Below, in pieces: positions 26,026-35,402 of a stretch of 64,000 bases of DNA. Where the stretch lies: contig NZ_JAGGMZ010000001.1 in assembly GCF_017875735.1 (NCBI RefSeq), positions 868,001 to 932,000 of the forward strand. The letters are read 5' to 3'. A program made the translations under genes and the position numbers. This DNA comes from Arthrobacter sp. CAN_C5 (GTDB taxonomy: Bacteria > Actinomycetota > Actinomycetes > Actinomycetales > Micrococcaceae). Positions within the stretch are counted from its first letter, which is position 1. Each line of letters opens with the position of its first letter. The notes under the pieces were generated by a model that saw nothing but the letters and a program-made list of their open reading frames with translations, searched no databases and was not told the origin of the DNA.

Positions 26026-26361
26026 ATGGCTATAGGTTCAAAGGAACTGACATCCGAGCAGCTGGACGGTTTCGATCGTGATCGCCTGGTCGAGGAACTC
26101 CGGAAGGGCAAGGAAGAGTTGTTCAACCTCCGCTTCCAGTCCGCTACGGGTCAGTTGGAAAATCACGGGCGTCTGCGCTCAGTGAAGCGCGATATCGCAC
26201 GCCTGTACACGGTGATGCGTGAGCGTGAGCTCGGCATTCGGCCTGACTACGTTGCTCCCGTTGAGGAAGCAAAGCCTGAAAAGGCCAAGAAGTCCAAGAA
26301 GGCCTCCACCAAAGACGCCCCGGATGCGGGCACCGAGGCATCTAAGGAGGACGCCAAGTGA
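26026..26361 (+). CDS. rpmC: Ribosomal protein L29 with extended tail
   Basis: L29, a tunnel-exit protein. The core of about 75 residues ([43 protein letters not shown]) is normal. The last 35 residues form a Lys, Glu and Ala-rich tail ([12 protein letters not shown] and on), making the protein 111 residues instead of the usual 65 to 75. Its stop overlaps the rpsQ GTG (GTGA). Confidence 0.95.
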   Translation: MAIGSKELTSEQLDGFDRDRLVEELRKGKEELFNLRFQSATGQLENHGRLRSVKRDIARLYTVMRERELGIRPDYVAPVEEAKPEKAKKSKKASTKDAPDAGTEASKEDAK

Positions 26362-26651
26362 GTGAACAGAAGAGTGAAGCAACGATGTCGGACGATCTCG
26401 CCCGCGGCTACCGCAAAACCCGTCGTGGGTATGTAGTTTCGGACAAGATGAACAAGACCATTACGGTGCAGGTTGAAGACCGCGTGAAGCACGCGCTTTA
26501 CGGCAAGGTTCTTCGCCGCAGCACCAAGGTGAAGGTCCACGATGAAGAGAACACCGCCGGCATCGGCGATCACGTTCTCATCAGCGAGACCCGGCCGCTG
26601 TCCGCTACCAAGCGGTGGCGCCTGGTCGAGGTTATCGAGCGCGCCAAGTAG
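26358..26651 (+). CDS. rpsQ: Ribosomal protein S17
   Basis: S17 of 97 residues, a primary 16S rRNA-binding protein. [23 protein letters not shown] and the later [23 protein letters not shown] are diagnostic. The GTG start overlaps rpmC; an internal ATG ten codons in is a possible shorter start. It is the last gene of the S10 operon here, followed by a strong hairpin. Confidence 0.96.
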   Translation: MSEQKSEATMSDDLARGYRKTRRGYVVSDKMNKTITVQVEDRVKHALYGKVLRRSTKVKVHDEENTAGIGDHVLISETRPLSATKRWRLVEVIERAK

Positions 26652-26682
26652 GCTGCAAGGATAACCAAGCACTTTACGAATT

Positions 26683-26728
26683 GCGCCCCGGACGTGATAT
26701 CGCAGCAGCGATTTCGCGTCCGGGGCGC
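26683..26728 (+). terminator. Large hairpin between rpsQ and rplN
   Basis: A perfect 12-bp outer stem GCGCCCCGGACG/CGTCCGGGGCGC (26683-26694 with 26717-26728) encloses an inner ATCGC/GCGAT stem with loop AGCA. Only three T follow, so termination may be partial. It splits the classical S10 and spc operons. Confidence 0.65.
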
Positions 26729-26749
26729 TTTCGCGATAAGATGAAAATC

Positions 26750-26778
26750 TTGTCTGTCCGGTGGGTTAGAGGTATTAG
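26750..26778 (+). promoter_or_regulatory. Candidate spc operon promoter
   Basis: -35 TTGTCT (26750-26755), exactly 17 bp of spacer and -10 TATTAG (26773-26778), directly after the hairpin. It would give rplN a leader of about 155 bases. Confidence 0.55.
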
Positions 26779-26941
26779 CTTCCACACCGGCGATTGAGAC
26801 AAAAGCCCGATAATCTTGTTCAGCTTCTTTGTGCCGGCGTGTTCGCGTGCCTGCACAGGCTGAGGACCAGTATTACGGGGCCAACCCATATCCGTTCCGC
26901 AAGGCTCGCAGAGAGAACCAGCGCGACGACAGGAGTAATCA

Positions 26942-27310
26942 GTGATTCAGCAGGAGTCGCGGCTTAAGGTCGCCGACAACACGGGTGCCAAGGAAATCTT
27001 GACCATCCGCGTTCTCGGTGGATCTGGACGCCGCTACGCAGGCATCGGCGACGTGATCGTCGCCACCGTCAAGGACGCAATCCCCGGCGGCAACGTCAAG
27101 AAGGGCGACGTCGTCAAGGCGGTTATCGTCCGCACTAAAAAGGAACGCCGCCGTGCGGATGGTTCCTACATCAAGTTTGATGAGAACGCTGCGGTGATCT
27201 TGAAGACAGACGGCGACCCACGCGGTACGCGTATCTTCGGTCCCGTCGGTCGCGAACTTCGCGACAAGCGCTTCATGAAGATCATCTCGCTGGCGCCGGA
27301 GGTGCTCTAA
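26942..27310 (+). CDS. rplN: Ribosomal protein L14
   Basis: L14 of 122 residues, at the subunit interface. [18 protein letters not shown] at the start and the later [16 protein letters not shown] and [23 protein letters not shown] are typical. GTG start behind AGGAG. It is the first gene of the spc operon and probably has its own promoter. Confidence 0.97.
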   Translation: MIQQESRLKVADNTGAKEILTIRVLGGSGRRYAGIGDVIVATVKDAIPGGNVKKGDVVKAVIVRTKKERRRADGSYIKFDENAAVILKTDGDPRGTRIFGPVGRELRDKRFMKIISLAPEVL

Positions 27311-27313
27311 CCC

Positions 27314-27697
27314 ATGGGAGCGAACAAAGCAGTGAAGTTCAAGATCAAGAAGGGTGACCTGGTTCAGGTCATCAGTGGAGCCAAGCAGGAGCGCGGCGGA
27401 GACCGCGGCAAGCAAGGCAAGGTTCTGAAGGTATTCCGGGAGAACAACCGGGTCCTCGTTGAAGGAATCAACCGCGTTACTCGCCACACCAAGGTTGGAC
27501 AGTCGCAGCGCGGCTCCAAGACCGGCGGCATCGAGGTCATTGAAGCCCCCATCCATATCAGCAATGTTGCAGTGGTTGACCCCGAGACCAACAAGCCGAC
27601 CCGCGTCGGCTACCGCATCGATACCGTCGAAAAAGACGGTAAAGAGCGCACAGTCCGGATCCGCGTCGCCAAGGCATCAGGGAAGGATCTCTCATGA
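27314..27697 (+). CDS. rplX: Ribosomal protein L24
   Basis: L24 of about 127 residues, a 50S assembly initiator with a KOW motif ([20 protein letters not shown]). The ATG at 27314 gives an N-terminus about eight residues longer than usual; GTG at 27332 would give the common MKFKIKKGD start. I kept the longer form because it is only four bases from the rplN stop. Its TGA overlaps the rplE ATG. Confidence 0.94.
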   Translation: MGANKAVKFKIKKGDLVQVISGAKQERGGDRGKQGKVLKVFRENNRVLVEGINRVTRHTKVGQSQRGSKTGGIEVIEAPIHISNVAVVDPETNKPTRVGYRIDTVEKDGKERTVRIRVAKASGKDLS

Positions 27698-28269
27698 CTA
27701 CCGAAGCCGTAGAGACTAAGATCTCCCCGCGCCTGAAGACGCGCTACGCCGCTGAAATCAAGTCGGGACTGCAGGAAGAATTTGGTTACACCAACGTCAA
27801 CCAGGTTCCACGCCTGGTGAAGGTTGTTGTCAACATGGGTGTTGGAGATGCCGCCAAGGACTCCAAGCTCATCGACGGCGCTGTCCGGGACATGACTCAG
27901 ATCACCGGTCAGAAGCCTCAGGTCACGAAGGCCCGCAAATCCATCGCACAGTTCAAACTGCGCGAGGGAATGCCCATCGGCTGCCACACGACTCTGCGTG
28001 GAGACCGCATGTGGGAATTCGTTGACCGCCTGGTCTCGCTTGCCCTTCCCCGTATCCGCGACTTCCGCGGCCTCAGCGGCCGCCAGTTCGACGGGAACGG
28101 CAACTACACCTTCGGACTCACGGAACAGTCAATGTTCCACGAGATCGACCAGGACAAGATCGACCGCGTACGTGGCATGGACATCACCGTTGTCACCACC
28201 GCAAAGACCGACGACGAAGGCCGCGCGCTGCTCAAGGCGCTTGGCTTCCCGTTCAAATCCGAAGATTAA
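27694..28269 (+). CDS. rplE: Ribosomal protein L5
   Basis: L5 of 191 residues, which binds 5S rRNA and forms the central protuberance. [44 protein letters not shown] and the C-terminal [19 protein letters not shown] are present. ATGA overlap with rplX. In many bacteria rpsN follows; here 99 non-coding bases lead to rpsH. Confidence 0.97.
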   Translation: MTTEAVETKISPRLKTRYAAEIKSGLQEEFGYTNVNQVPRLVKVVVNMGVGDAAKDSKLIDGAVRDMTQITGQKPQVTKARKSIAQFKLREGMPIGCHTTLRGDRMWEFVDRLVSLALPRIRDFRGLSGRQFDGNGNYTFGLTEQSMFHEIDQDKIDRVRGMDITVVTTAKTDDEGRALLKALGFPFKSED

Positions 28270-28368
28270 TCTAACTACGTTCCAGGTCCGTACCGGGCAG
28301 GGCAGGGCGCAAGTCCAACACCCTAAACCGGGCCCCGGAAACCGTTACGAGGAAGGGCAAGAGCCCAC

Positions 28369-28767
28369 ATGACAATGACAGATCCTGTGGCAGACATGCT
28401 GACACGTCTGCGCAATGCAAACTCCGCATACCACGACACCGTGAGCATGCCATACAGCAAGCTCAAAGCTCGCGTCGCCGACATCCTGAAGGCTGAAGGC
28501 TACATCGCGGGCTGGAAGGAAGAGGAAGCGGAGGTCGGCAAGAAGCTGACCATCGACCTCAAGTTCGGTCCTGAGCGCCAGCGTTCAATCGCCGGCATCC
28601 GCCGCATCTCCAAGCCGGGACTGCGCGTTTACGCGAAGTCCACCAACCTGCCGCACGTACTGGGTGGACTTGGTATCGCAATCCTGTCCACGTCCTCCGG
28701 ACTGCTGACAGACCGCCAGGCATCCAAGAAGGGCGTGGGTGGGGAAGTCCTCGCCTACGTCTGGTAG
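28369..28767 (+). CDS. rpsH: Ribosomal protein S8
   Basis: S8 of 132 residues, a central-domain 16S rRNA binder that in E. coli represses the spc operon. [16 protein letters not shown] and the end [26 protein letters not shown] are diagnostic. The first ATG (28369) is kept because GGAAGGG lies 11 bases before it; ATG 28375 would give the standard start. It directly follows rplE without rpsN. Confidence 0.97.
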   Translation: MTMTDPVADMLTRLRNANSAYHDTVSMPYSKLKARVADILKAEGYIAGWKEEEAEVGKKLTIDLKFGPERQRSIAGIRRISKPGLRVYAKSTNLPHVLGGLGIAILSTSSGLLTDRQASKKGVGGEVLAYVW

Positions 28768-28791
28768 CCGGAACAGAGAAGGAGTAAACAC

Positions 28792-29328
28792 ATGTCACGT
28801 ATTGGACGTCTCCCCATCTCCGTTCCCGCGGGTGTTGAGGTAAAAGTCACCGGTAACCTGGTGTCCGTCAAGGGAGCCAAGGGGGAGCTGAGCCACACTG
28901 TGCCCAGCCCGATCCTGGTTGATCTCGACGAGAACACCCTGACCGTCACCCGGCCGAACGACGAGCGCGAATCGCGTTCGCTCCACGGCCTGACGCGCAC
29001 GCTGATCTCCAACATGATCATTGGTGTCACCGACGGTTACAAGAAGAACCTCGAAATTGTCGGCACCGGTTACCGTGTGCAGGCAAAGGGTTCCGATCTG
29101 GAGTTCGCACTGGGCTTCAGCCACCCGGTAGCCGTCAAGGCACCGGAGGGCATCACTCTGACCGTTGAGGGACCTACCAAGGTTTCCGTCTCCGGCATCA
29201 GCAAGCAGCAGGTCGGCGAAGTCGCCGCAAACATCCGCAAGCTGCGGAAGCCGGACCCCTATAAGGGCAAGGGCGTGCGCTACGCAGGCGAAGTTGTTCG
29301 CCGTAAAGTCGGAAAGTCTGGTAAATAA
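28792..29328 (+). CDS. rplF: Ribosomal protein L6
   Basis: L6 of 178 residues near the factor-binding site. [16 protein letters not shown] at the start and [26 protein letters not shown] at the end enclose two repeats of the L6 fold. The AGAAGGAG ribosome-binding site is good. rplR follows after two bases. Confidence 0.97.
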   Translation: MSRIGRLPISVPAGVEVKVTGNLVSVKGAKGELSHTVPSPILVDLDENTLTVTRPNDERESRSLHGLTRTLISNMIIGVTDGYKKNLEIVGTGYRVQAKGSDLEFALGFSHPVAVKAPEGITLTVEGPTKVSVSGISKQQVGEVAANIRKLRKPDPYKGKGVRYAGEVVRRKVGKSGK

Positions 29329-29330
29329 TC

Positions 29331-29714
29331 ATGGCTATCAGCATTAACAAGAAGCGAAGCTCCAAGAGCAAGTCCGCCCAGCGTGGACGCCGCCACCTCC
29401 GTGTGCGTAAGCGCATCACCGGAACAGCGGTCCGCCCGCGTCTGGTAGTCAACCGGTCCGCACGGCACATGTTCGTTCAGGTTGTCGACGACGGACTGGG
29501 CGTCACGGTTGCTTCGGCATCCACCCTCGAAGCGGATCTCCGTGCATTCGACGGTGACAAGACCGCCAAGGCCAAGCGCGTGGGCAACCTCGTTGCAGAG
29601 CGTGCCAAGGCCGCTGGTATCGAAGCAGTCGTCTTCGACCGCGGCGGCAACAAGTACCACGGCCGCATTGCCGCCATCGCAGATGGCGCCCGCGAAGGTG
29701 GGTTGGCACTGTGA
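29331..29714 (+). CDS. rplR: Ribosomal protein L18
   Basis: L18 of 127 residues, which anchors 5S rRNA with L5 and L25. [34 protein letters not shown] and the final [20 protein letters not shown] are present. The stop overlaps the rpsE GTG (GTGA), so translation is coupled. Confidence 0.97.
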   Translation: MAISINKKRSSKSKSAQRGRRHLRVRKRITGTAVRPRLVVNRSARHMFVQVVDDGLGVTVASASTLEADLRAFDGDKTAKAKRVGNLVAERAKAAGIEAVVFDRGGNKYHGRIAAIADGAREGGLAL

Positions 29715-30460
29715 CCGAGGAAAACAACGCAAAGGAACCTGAATTGAGTACAGGTACTGAACAGCCTGCTGCTACAGCTCCGGCTGCAGAGGCACCCGCA
29801 ACGGCAACTGCCGACGACCGCAAGGGTGGTGCCCGCGGAGAACGCGGTGGCCGCAACAGCGGCGCCGGTGGCCGCGACGGAGGCCGTGGCGGTCGCGACG
29901 GTGGCCGTGGTGGCCGTGACGGCGGTCGTGGTGACGACAAGGACAAGTTCGTCGAGCGCGTCGTCGCCATCAACCGTGTATCCAAGGTGGTCAAGGGTGG
30001 ACGGCGCTTCAGCTTCACCGCCCTGGTTGTCGTTGGTGACGGTAACGGTATGGTCGGCGTCGGTTACGGCAAGGCTAAGGAAGTTCCATCAGCCATCGCC
30101 AAGGGCGTTGAAGAGGCCAAAAAGTCCTTCTTCAAGGTCCCCCGCATCGGCGGCACCGTTCCTCACCTGGTACAGGGTGAAGCGGCTGCAGGCGTAGTCC
30201 TGCTTCGCCCGGCCTCCCCAGGTACCGGTGTTATCGCCGGTGGCCCGGTGCGCGCCGTACTGGAGTGCGTCGGTATCCACGACGTGCTGTCGAAGTCACT
30301 CGGCTCCTCGAACGCCATCAACATTGTTCACGCAACCGTTGACGCCCTGAAGCGGTTGGAAGAGCCCCAGGCAGTAGCCGCCCGTCGCGGGTTGCCACTG
30401 GACCAGGTCGCTTCCTCGTCGATGCTGCGCGCAATGCAGGAACAAAAGGCAGGTGCGTAA
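29711..30460 (+). CDS. rpsE: Ribosomal protein S5 with RGG-type N-terminal extension
   Basis: S5 of 249 residues, involved in decoding fidelity. The conserved core starts near residue 75 ([25 protein letters not shown]) and ends normally. The first 75 residues are extra: an Ala, Pro and Thr-rich part followed by Gly, Arg and Asp-rich sequence with three copies of GGRDGGR (21-bp DNA repeat, 29867-29929). Typical S5 is 165 to 200 residues. GTG start in a GTGA overlap with rplR; TTG 29744 is an alternative. Confidence 0.95.
   Translation: MTEENNAKEPELSTGTEQPAATAPAAEAPATATADDRKGGARGERGGRNSGAGGRDGGRGGRDGGRGGRDGGRGDDKDKFVERVVAINRVSKVVKGGRRFSFTALVVVGDGNGMVGVGYGKAKEVPSAIAKGVEEAKKSFFKVPRIGGTVPHLVQGEAAAGVVLLRPASPGTGVIAGGPVRAVLECVGIHDVLSKSLGSSNAINIVHATVDALKRLEEPQAVAARRGLPLDQVASSSMLRAMQEQKAGA
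29867..29929 (+). repeat. Three 21-bp tandem repeats inside rpsE
   Basis: Units begin at 29867, 29888 and 29909. Each encodes GGRDGGR, with only third-position differences between copies. Confidence 0.85.
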
Positions 30461-30672
30461 TGGCAACTCCCAAGCGCGTGTTAGTAAGCTCAGCGCAGCT
30501 TCAGATCACCCAAACCAAGTCCGCCATTGGCGGCAAGCAGAACCAGCGTGACACGCTGCGGTCCCTCGGCCTGAAGCGTATCGGACACACCGTTGTCCGT
30601 ACCGCCGACGCCGTTACCGTTGGCATGGTCAACACGGTTCCGCACCTCGTGAAGGTTGAGGAGGCCAACTAA
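30460..30672 (+). CDS. rpmD: Ribosomal protein L30
   Basis: L30 of 70 residues. [19 protein letters not shown] and the [12 protein letters not shown] block identify it, and the length is normal. The ATG overlaps the rpsE stop (TAATG) and its own stop overlaps the rplO ATG in the same way, so the three genes are tightly coupled. Confidence 0.96.
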   Translation: MATPKRVLVSSAQLQITQTKSAIGGKQNQRDTLRSLGLKRIGHTVVRTADAVTVGMVNTVPHLVKVEEAN

Positions 30673-31166
30673 TGGCAGAGAAGAATGTGGCAGCAGCCAC
30701 GGTTACTGCGGACTCGGAGCGCGTTCACGCGCTCAAGGTCCACCATCTGCGTCCAGCTCCCGGAGCCAAGACCGCCAAGACCCGTGTGGGCCGTGGCGAA
30801 GGTTCCAAGGGTAAGACCGCAGGTCGCGGTATGAAGGGCACGAAGGCCCGCTACCAGGTCAAGGCAGGCTTCGCAGGTGGACAGCTTCCCCTGCACATGC
30901 GCCTTCCCAAGCTGCGCGGTTTCAAGAACCCCTTCCGGGTCGAATTCCAGGTTGTCAACCTGGACAAGATCTCGGAGCTGTACCCCAACGGTGGCGAGGT
31001 GTCAGTCGAGAGCCTGGTTGCCAACGGTGCGGTTCGCAAGAACCAGCCCGTGAAGGTACTGGGCACCGGAGAGATCACCGTCAAGGTTGATGTCACGGTG
31101 CACGCCTACTCAGCTAGCGCTGCAGAGAAGATCACTGCAGCTGGCGGTTCGGTCACCGGACTTTAG
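30672..31166 (+). CDS. rplO: Ribosomal protein L15
   Basis: L15 of 164 residues, a late 50S assembly protein. The usual start ([22 protein letters not shown]) is preceded by about 20 extra residues. [30 protein letters not shown] is followed by a typical end with [17 protein letters not shown] overlap with rpmD. A strong terminator closes the spc operon after it, so secY is a separate unit here. Confidence 0.96.
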   Translation: MAEKNVAAATVTADSERVHALKVHHLRPAPGAKTAKTRVGRGEGSKGKTAGRGMKGTKARYQVKAGFAGGQLPLHMRLPKLRGFKNPFRVEFQVVNLDKISELYPNGGEVSVESLVANGAVRKNQPVKVLGTGEITVKVDVTVHAYSASAAEKITAAGGSVTGL

Positions 31167-31202
31167 GTAGATCTGCTGTGATCTACCCGATCTAGCAACT
31201 AG

Positions 31203-31246
31203 ACTCTTGGTGGGCCGGAAGATTCCGGCCCACCAAGAGTTTTTTT
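31203..31246 (+). terminator. Strong intrinsic terminator after rplO
   Basis: A perfect 17-bp stem (31203-31219 with 31224-31240, loop AGAT) is followed by seven T. This is the clearest terminator in the window. Confidence 0.95.
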
Positions 31247-31303
31247 ACGGCCATATTGCCGCACGGAGTTGCCCCCGGGTCCAATGCACCGGGTTTCAAC
31301 CGT

Positions 31304-31309
31304 TAGACT
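31304..31309 (+). promoter_or_regulatory. Candidate secY -10 element
   Basis: TAGACT lies about 50 bases before the secY start and just after the rplO terminator. The same hexamer precedes tuf and nnr. No good -35 is seen. Confidence 0.4.
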
Positions 31310-31360
31310 CGGTTGTTGAGTATCTGTCCGCCATGGACACCAAGACCTTCAGGAGGACGC

Positions 31361-32674
31361 TTGCTTAGCGCTATTGGCCGGGCTTTCCGGACGCCAGACT
31401 TACGGCGCAAGCTGTTGTTCACGCTGGGAATCATCACAATTTTCCGCCTGGGTGCTTTCATCCCCGCGCCCGGTGTTGACTACGGCAACGTCCAGCAGTG
31501 TTTGCAACTTGGGAACACCGAGGGCGGGCTCTACGAGTTCGTGAACCTTTTCAGTGGTGGCGCACTCCTCCAGGTATCCATTTTTGCTCTGGGCATCATG
31601 CCCTACATCACCGCGAGCATCATCACCCAGCTGCTCCGCGTGGTGATCCCGCGTTTCCAGGAACTGCATCAGGAAGGCGCGCAGGGCCAGTCCACTCTGA
31701 CCCAGTACACGCGTTACCTGACGATTGCACTGGCCCTGTTGAATGCGACCACCCTGGTTTCCCTGGCGCGATCCGGTGCGCTGCTGGGCGACTGTCCGGT
31801 GCCGATCATTCCTGATGACAGCATCATTACCATCCTGCTGCTGATCCTCACCCTGACCGCTGGCACAGGCCTGATCATGTGGATGGGTGAACTCATCACC
31901 GAACGCGGTGTCGGCAACGGCATGTCCCTGCTGATCTTCACCGCCATCGCTGCAGGCTTCCCCACCTCGCTGGGCGAAATCCTCCGGACCCAGGGCTGGA
32001 CCGTCTTTGTGGCAGTCATCGCCATCGGGTTGGTCGTCGTCGCCCTGGTGATCTTCGTCGAGCAGTCGCAGCGGAGAATCCCGGTGCAGTACGCGAAGCG
32101 TATGGTCGGCCGGCGCACCCTCGGCGGCAGCAGCACTTACATTCCCATCAAGGTCAACATGGCCGGGGTTATCCCGGTCATCTTCGCTTCGTCGATGCTG
32201 TACCTGCCCAGCCTGATTGCGCAGTTCAATACGCCAACCGATGGGCAGACACCGCCACCGGAATGGGTCAACTTTATTACCACCTACCTGGCAAACGGGG
32301 ACCACCCGCTTTACATGGCCCTGTACTTCGCCATGATCGTGTTCTTCACCTACTTCTACGTAGCGATCACGTTCAACCCGGACGAGGTCTCCGAGAACAT
32401 GAAGAAGTACGGCGGGTTCATCCCGGGCATCCGGGCTGGCCGGCCGACGGCCGAGTATCTGCAGTATGTGCTGTCCCGGATCACCCTCCCCGGCGCCCTC
32501 TACCTCGGCCTGGTAGCACTGATCCCGTTGATCGCCCTGGTGCTGATCAACGCCAACCAGAACTTCCCGTTCGGCGGCGTCTCAATTCTCATCATGGTGG
32601 GCGTTGGACTCGAGACGGTGAAGCAGATCGACGCTCAGCTACAGCAGCGTCACTACGAAGGGTTGTTGCGATGA
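31361..32674 (+). CDS. secY: Protein translocase subunit SecY
   Basis: The 437-residue channel protein of the Sec translocon, with ten membrane segments. FRTPDLRRKLLFTLGI at the start, the plug-region GALLQVSIFALGIMPYITASI and the FNPDEVSENMKKYGGFIPGIR loop are typical. The start is TTG at 31361, four bases after a full AGGAGG site; an upstream in-frame codon at 31313 would precede that site and is rejected. adk begins inside its stop. Confidence 0.96.
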   Translation: MLSAIGRAFRTPDLRRKLLFTLGIITIFRLGAFIPAPGVDYGNVQQCLQLGNTEGGLYEFVNLFSGGALLQVSIFALGIMPYITASIITQLLRVVIPRFQELHQEGAQGQSTLTQYTRYLTIALALLNATTLVSLARSGALLGDCPVPIIPDDSIITILLLILTLTAGTGLIMWMGELITERGVGNGMSLLIFTAIAAGFPTSLGEILRTQGWTVFVAVIAIGLVVVALVIFVEQSQRRIPVQYAKRMVGRRTLGGSSTYIPIKVNMAGVIPVIFASSMLYLPSLIAQFNTPTDGQTPPPEWVNFITTYLANGDHPLYMALYFAMIVFFTYFYVAITFNPDEVSENMKKYGGFIPGIRAGRPTAEYLQYVLSRITLPGALYLGLVALIPLIALVLINANQNFPFGGVSILIMVGVGLETVKQIDAQLQQRHYEGLLR

Positions 32675-33243
32675 CACGCATGCTCATAATCGGTCCTCCC
32701 GGATCCGGTAAAGGCACACAGGCGGCGCGGATCTCCGAACGGCTCGGGGTCGTAGCAATCTCCACGGGAGACATCTTCCGGGACAACGTCAAGCGCGAAA
32801 CACCACTGGGGCTGGAAGCCAAGAAGTTCATGGATGCCGGAGATTTCGTCCCCGACAGTGTCACCAACTCAATGGTCCGCGATCGGTTGAAACAGGCTGA
32901 CGTCCGTGACGGGTTCCTGCTCGATGGCTACCCCCGGACTGCCGCGCAGGTGACCGAGCTCGACGACATCCTGCAGCAGAACGAAGTGGCCCTGGATGCG
33001 GTCCTGCAGTTGACAGCTCCTGACGAGGAACTGGTCCGCCGGCTTACCAATCGTGCGCAGCTCGATGGACGCAGCGACGACAACGAGGCCGTCATCCGTC
33101 ACCGCCTGGACCTCTACCACGGGCAGACGGAGGGTGTGGTGTCGCAGTATGAAGGACGCGGCATCGTCAGGCGTGTCGACGGCATCGGGGAGATCGACAC
33201 GGTTACCGAGCGCGTGGTCAGCGCACTGAACGGTTCGCGGTAA
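32671..33243 (+). CDS. adk: Adenylate kinase
   Basis: A 190-residue adenylate kinase interconverting ATP, ADP and AMP. The P-loop GPPGSGKGT is at residues 8-16, the AMP-binding DGYPRT motif is present, and the short LID (RAQLDGRSDDNEAVI) lacks the zinc-finger insertion, as usual in actinobacteria. ATGA overlap with secY; a minus-strand ORF over it is a shadow. map follows after seven bases. Confidence 0.96.
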   Translation: MTRMLIIGPPGSGKGTQAARISERLGVVAISTGDIFRDNVKRETPLGLEAKKFMDAGDFVPDSVTNSMVRDRLKQADVRDGFLLDGYPRTAAQVTELDDILQQNEVALDAVLQLTAPDEELVRRLTNRAQLDGRSDDNEAVIRHRLDLYHGQTEGVVSQYEGRGIVRRVDGIGEIDTVTERVVSALNGSR

Positions 33244-33250
33244 CTTGTCG

Positions 33251-34075
33251 ATGTTCCGCCAGCCTAAGGTTGAGTACAAGAGCAACCAGCAGATCCTCAC
33301 CATGCGCAAGGCGGGACTGGTTCTTTCGGCGGCTCTGGACGAAGCTATCGGCGCGGCAGCGGTAGGTGTCACTACCGGTGAACTGAACGCAGTCTTCGCG
33401 GACGTTCTCAAGTCGGCTGGTGCCACCTCCAATTTTCTTGGCTACCACGGTTTCCCGGCGTCCATCTGCGCCTCCGTCAATCATGAAGTGGTCCACGGTA
33501 TCCCCGGGGACTATGCGCTTCAGGATGGCGACATCCTCTCCATCGACGGTGGCGCAGTAGTGGACGGCTGGCATTCGGATTCCGCACGATCGGTTATCGT
33601 CGGTCAGCCCCGGCCCGAAGATCAGCGTCTCTCCGACGCCACTGAGTCCGCCATGTGGCACGGCATCGCTGCTCTGGCCAGTGGGCGCAACGTCGGCGAC
33701 GTCGGCAATGCGATCGATGACTACGTGAGCGGGCTTGAGGGCGCACCACTGGGTATCCTGCAGGACTATGTGGGACACGGGATCGGCACCCAGATGCACC
33801 AGGCGCCTGACGTTCTGAACTACCGAAGCGGACACCGGGGCCCTAAAATCAGACCCGGGCTGTGCCTTGCGATTGAACCGATGCTGGTCCTCGGTAGCCT
33901 CGAGACAACCCTGCTCGACGACGATTGGACGGTCGTCACGACAGATGGCCGCCGCTCCTGCCAATGGGAGCACACGGTGGCGGTGCATGACCGTGGCATT
34001 TGGGTTCTCAGCGCAGCCGACGGTGGTGCTGCAAAGCTTGAGCCGCTGGGGGTCACACCCGTTCCGCTGTCCTAG
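33251..34075 (+). CDS. map: Methionine aminopeptidase, type I
   Basis: A 274-residue metalloprotease that removes the N-terminal methionine from new proteins. Metal and catalytic residues are visible: His82 (VVHGIP), Asp99 (SIDGG), Asp110 (WHSD), the GHGIGTQMHQAP histidines, the glutamate of LAIEPM and that of QWEHTV. The N-terminus is short, without the SH3-binding extension of some actinobacterial paralogues. TTG at 33245 is an alternative start; no strong ribosome-binding site is seen. Probably co-transcribed with secY-adk. Confidence 0.95.
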   Translation: MFRQPKVEYKSNQQILTMRKAGLVLSAALDEAIGAAAVGVTTGELNAVFADVLKSAGATSNFLGYHGFPASICASVNHEVVHGIPGDYALQDGDILSIDGGAVVDGWHSDSARSVIVGQPRPEDQRLSDATESAMWHGIAALASGRNVGDVGNAIDDYVSGLEGAPLGILQDYVGHGIGTQMHQAPDVLNYRSGHRGPKIRPGLCLAIEPMLVLGSLETTLLDDDWTVVTTDGRRSCQWEHTVAVHDRGIWVLSAADGGAAKLEPLGVTPVPLS

Positions 34076-34098
34076 TGGTTCAGCCGCCGGTCGCAGAT

Positions 34099-34127
34099 TT
34101 AACATTTCCCCAGCGGTAGCGTAGAGT
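34099..34127 (+). promoter_or_regulatory. infA promoter
   Basis: -35 TTAACA (34099-34104), 17-bp spacer, -10 TAGAGT (34122-34127). The predicted leader of about 150 bases ends in a GGAGG site before infA. Confidence 0.65.
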
Positions 34128-34282
34128 TGCCTGTTGGTTGTCTCTACTCGTGTGCCCATTTCGGGCGCCCACGCCTGCACAAATCGGGAAGTCCGGTTCT
34201 GGTGCTGAGGCGGAAGTAAGCCAACAATTACCATTCCATTCGTTCATCGTGCAAGCGGTGGGCATAGACGTTAGCGGAGGAT

Positions 34283-34504
34283 ATGGCCAAGAAAGACGGT
34301 GTCATTGAGATTGAAGGCACTGTGAACGAGGCTCTGCCCAACGCGATGTTCCGCGTTGAGCTGGCCAACGGTCACATTGTCCTTGCCCACATCTCGGGCA
34401 AGATGCGTCAGCACTATATCCGGATCCTCCCTGAGGACCGGGTGGTAGTGGAGCTTAGCCCCTACGACCTCACCCGAGGTCGTATTGTCTACCGCTACAA
34501 ATAA
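34283..34504 (+). CDS. infA: Translation initiation factor IF-1
   Basis: IF-1 of 73 residues, a single OB-fold protein that occupies the A site during initiation. The sequence from [18 protein letters not shown] to [16 protein letters not shown] is the standard family pattern. ATG behind GGAGG. It opens the infA-rpmJ-rpsM-rpsK-rpoA-rplQ block with its own promoter. Confidence 0.98.
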   Translation: MAKKDGVIEIEGTVNEALPNAMFRVELANGHIVLAHISGKMRQHYIRILPEDRVVVELSPYDLTRGRIVYRYK

Positions 34505-34577
34505 GGAATTCTCCCATCCTGCCTCAGGGTAGGGAGTGTAGTTACAGCACAATCTGCAAACAACGCAAAGGAAAACC

Positions 34578-34691
34578 ATGAAGGTCCAGCCGAGCGTCAA
34601 GCGGATCTGCGATAAGTGCCAGGTGGTTCGCCGCAAGGGCAACGTACTCGTGATCTGCGAAAACCCGCGCCACAAGCAGCGTCAGGGATAG
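34578..34691 (+). CDS. rpmJ: Ribosomal protein L36 (zinc-binding form)
   Basis: A 37-residue L36. Cys11, Cys14, Cys27 and His32 form the complete zinc ribbon, so this is the zinc-dependent (C+) form. [14 protein letters not shown] and the end NPRHKQRQG are diagnostic. A GGAAAA site precedes the ATG. It lies 73 bases after infA. Confidence 0.97.
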   Translation: MKVQPSVKRICDKCQVVRRKGNVLVICENPRHKQRQG

Positions 34692-34692
34692 T

Positions 34693-34863
34693 TCTTCTCC
34701 TTTCGAGAAGAGCCCCGCACGCAGCAGCAGTACATCCATAAAGGCAGAGCAGTTCCCCTCGCTTGAGGGGAGCACACCCCCGGGCACGGAGGCCGGGGAG
34801 CTGAAAACCTCAGCAGGCCGCTCTGTTTCAGACCTCCAGTATCACCAAAGGAGAACCGCCACT
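34693..34863 (+). promoter_or_regulatory. Structured gap between rpmJ and rpsM
   Basis: Two perfect 7-bp hairpins, TCTTCTC/GAGAAGA (34693-34699 with 34705-34711) and TCCCCTC/GAGGGGA (34754-34760 with 34765-34771), lie in this gap, followed by an AAAGGAGA site for rpsM. They may be attenuators or an S13/S4-type regulatory leader; neither has a T run. Confidence 0.4.
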
Positions 34864-35241
34864 ATGGCACGTCTCGCTGGCGTAGACATTCCCCGCGAAA
34901 AGCGGGTAGTGATAGCGCTTACCTATATCTATGGCGTGGGCAAGACCCGTGCAGACCAGACGCTCGCAGAAACCGGGATCAGCCCGAATACGCGTGTCAA
35001 GGACCTCACTGACGCGGAGCTGCTGCAGCTTCGTGACTACATCGAAGTCAACTACAAGGTCGAAGGTGACCTCCGCCGTGAGGTAGCTGCCGACATCCGC
35101 CGGAAGGTGGAAATCGGAAGCTATGAAGGCATCCGGCACCGCCGCGGTCTTCCAGTGCGCGGACAGCGCACGAAGACCAACGCGCGTACCCGTAAGGGCC
35201 CCAAGCGCACTGTAGCCGGCAAGAAGAAGGCCGCGCGCTAG
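34864..35241 (+). CDS. rpsM: Ribosomal protein S13
   Basis: S13 of 125 residues, forming intersubunit bridges from the 30S head. [20 protein letters not shown] at the start and the later [19 protein letters not shown] and [16 protein letters not shown] are diagnostic. rpsK follows after a 161-base gap that holds a GCCCC/GGGGC hairpin near 35311 and a GTAGGAGA ribosome-binding site. Confidence 0.97.
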   Translation: MARLAGVDIPREKRVVIALTYIYGVGKTRADQTLAETGISPNTRVKDLTDAELLQLRDYIEVNYKVEGDLRREVAADIRRKVEIGSYEGIRHRRGLPVRGQRTKTNARTRKGPKRTVAGKKKAAR

Positions 35242-35402
35242 TTCCCCACTGGCTCCCTAACCTGACTCGCTAGCGCTCGTCCGGCCAGGGAACCCTCGCC
35301 AGCGGAGGCCCCTGTTGTAGGGGCTTATGGTTCTAGCCAGCCGCTTGCTCGCCAGACCTTCAGGTCCCGGCACCTCACCCATCACCTTTCGTAGGAGAAG
35401 CA

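Noticed and set aside
31313-31360. Upstream extension of secY by 16 codons
   Set aside because: A full AGGAGG site lies four bases before TTG 31361, and the extension is not like SecY N-termini.
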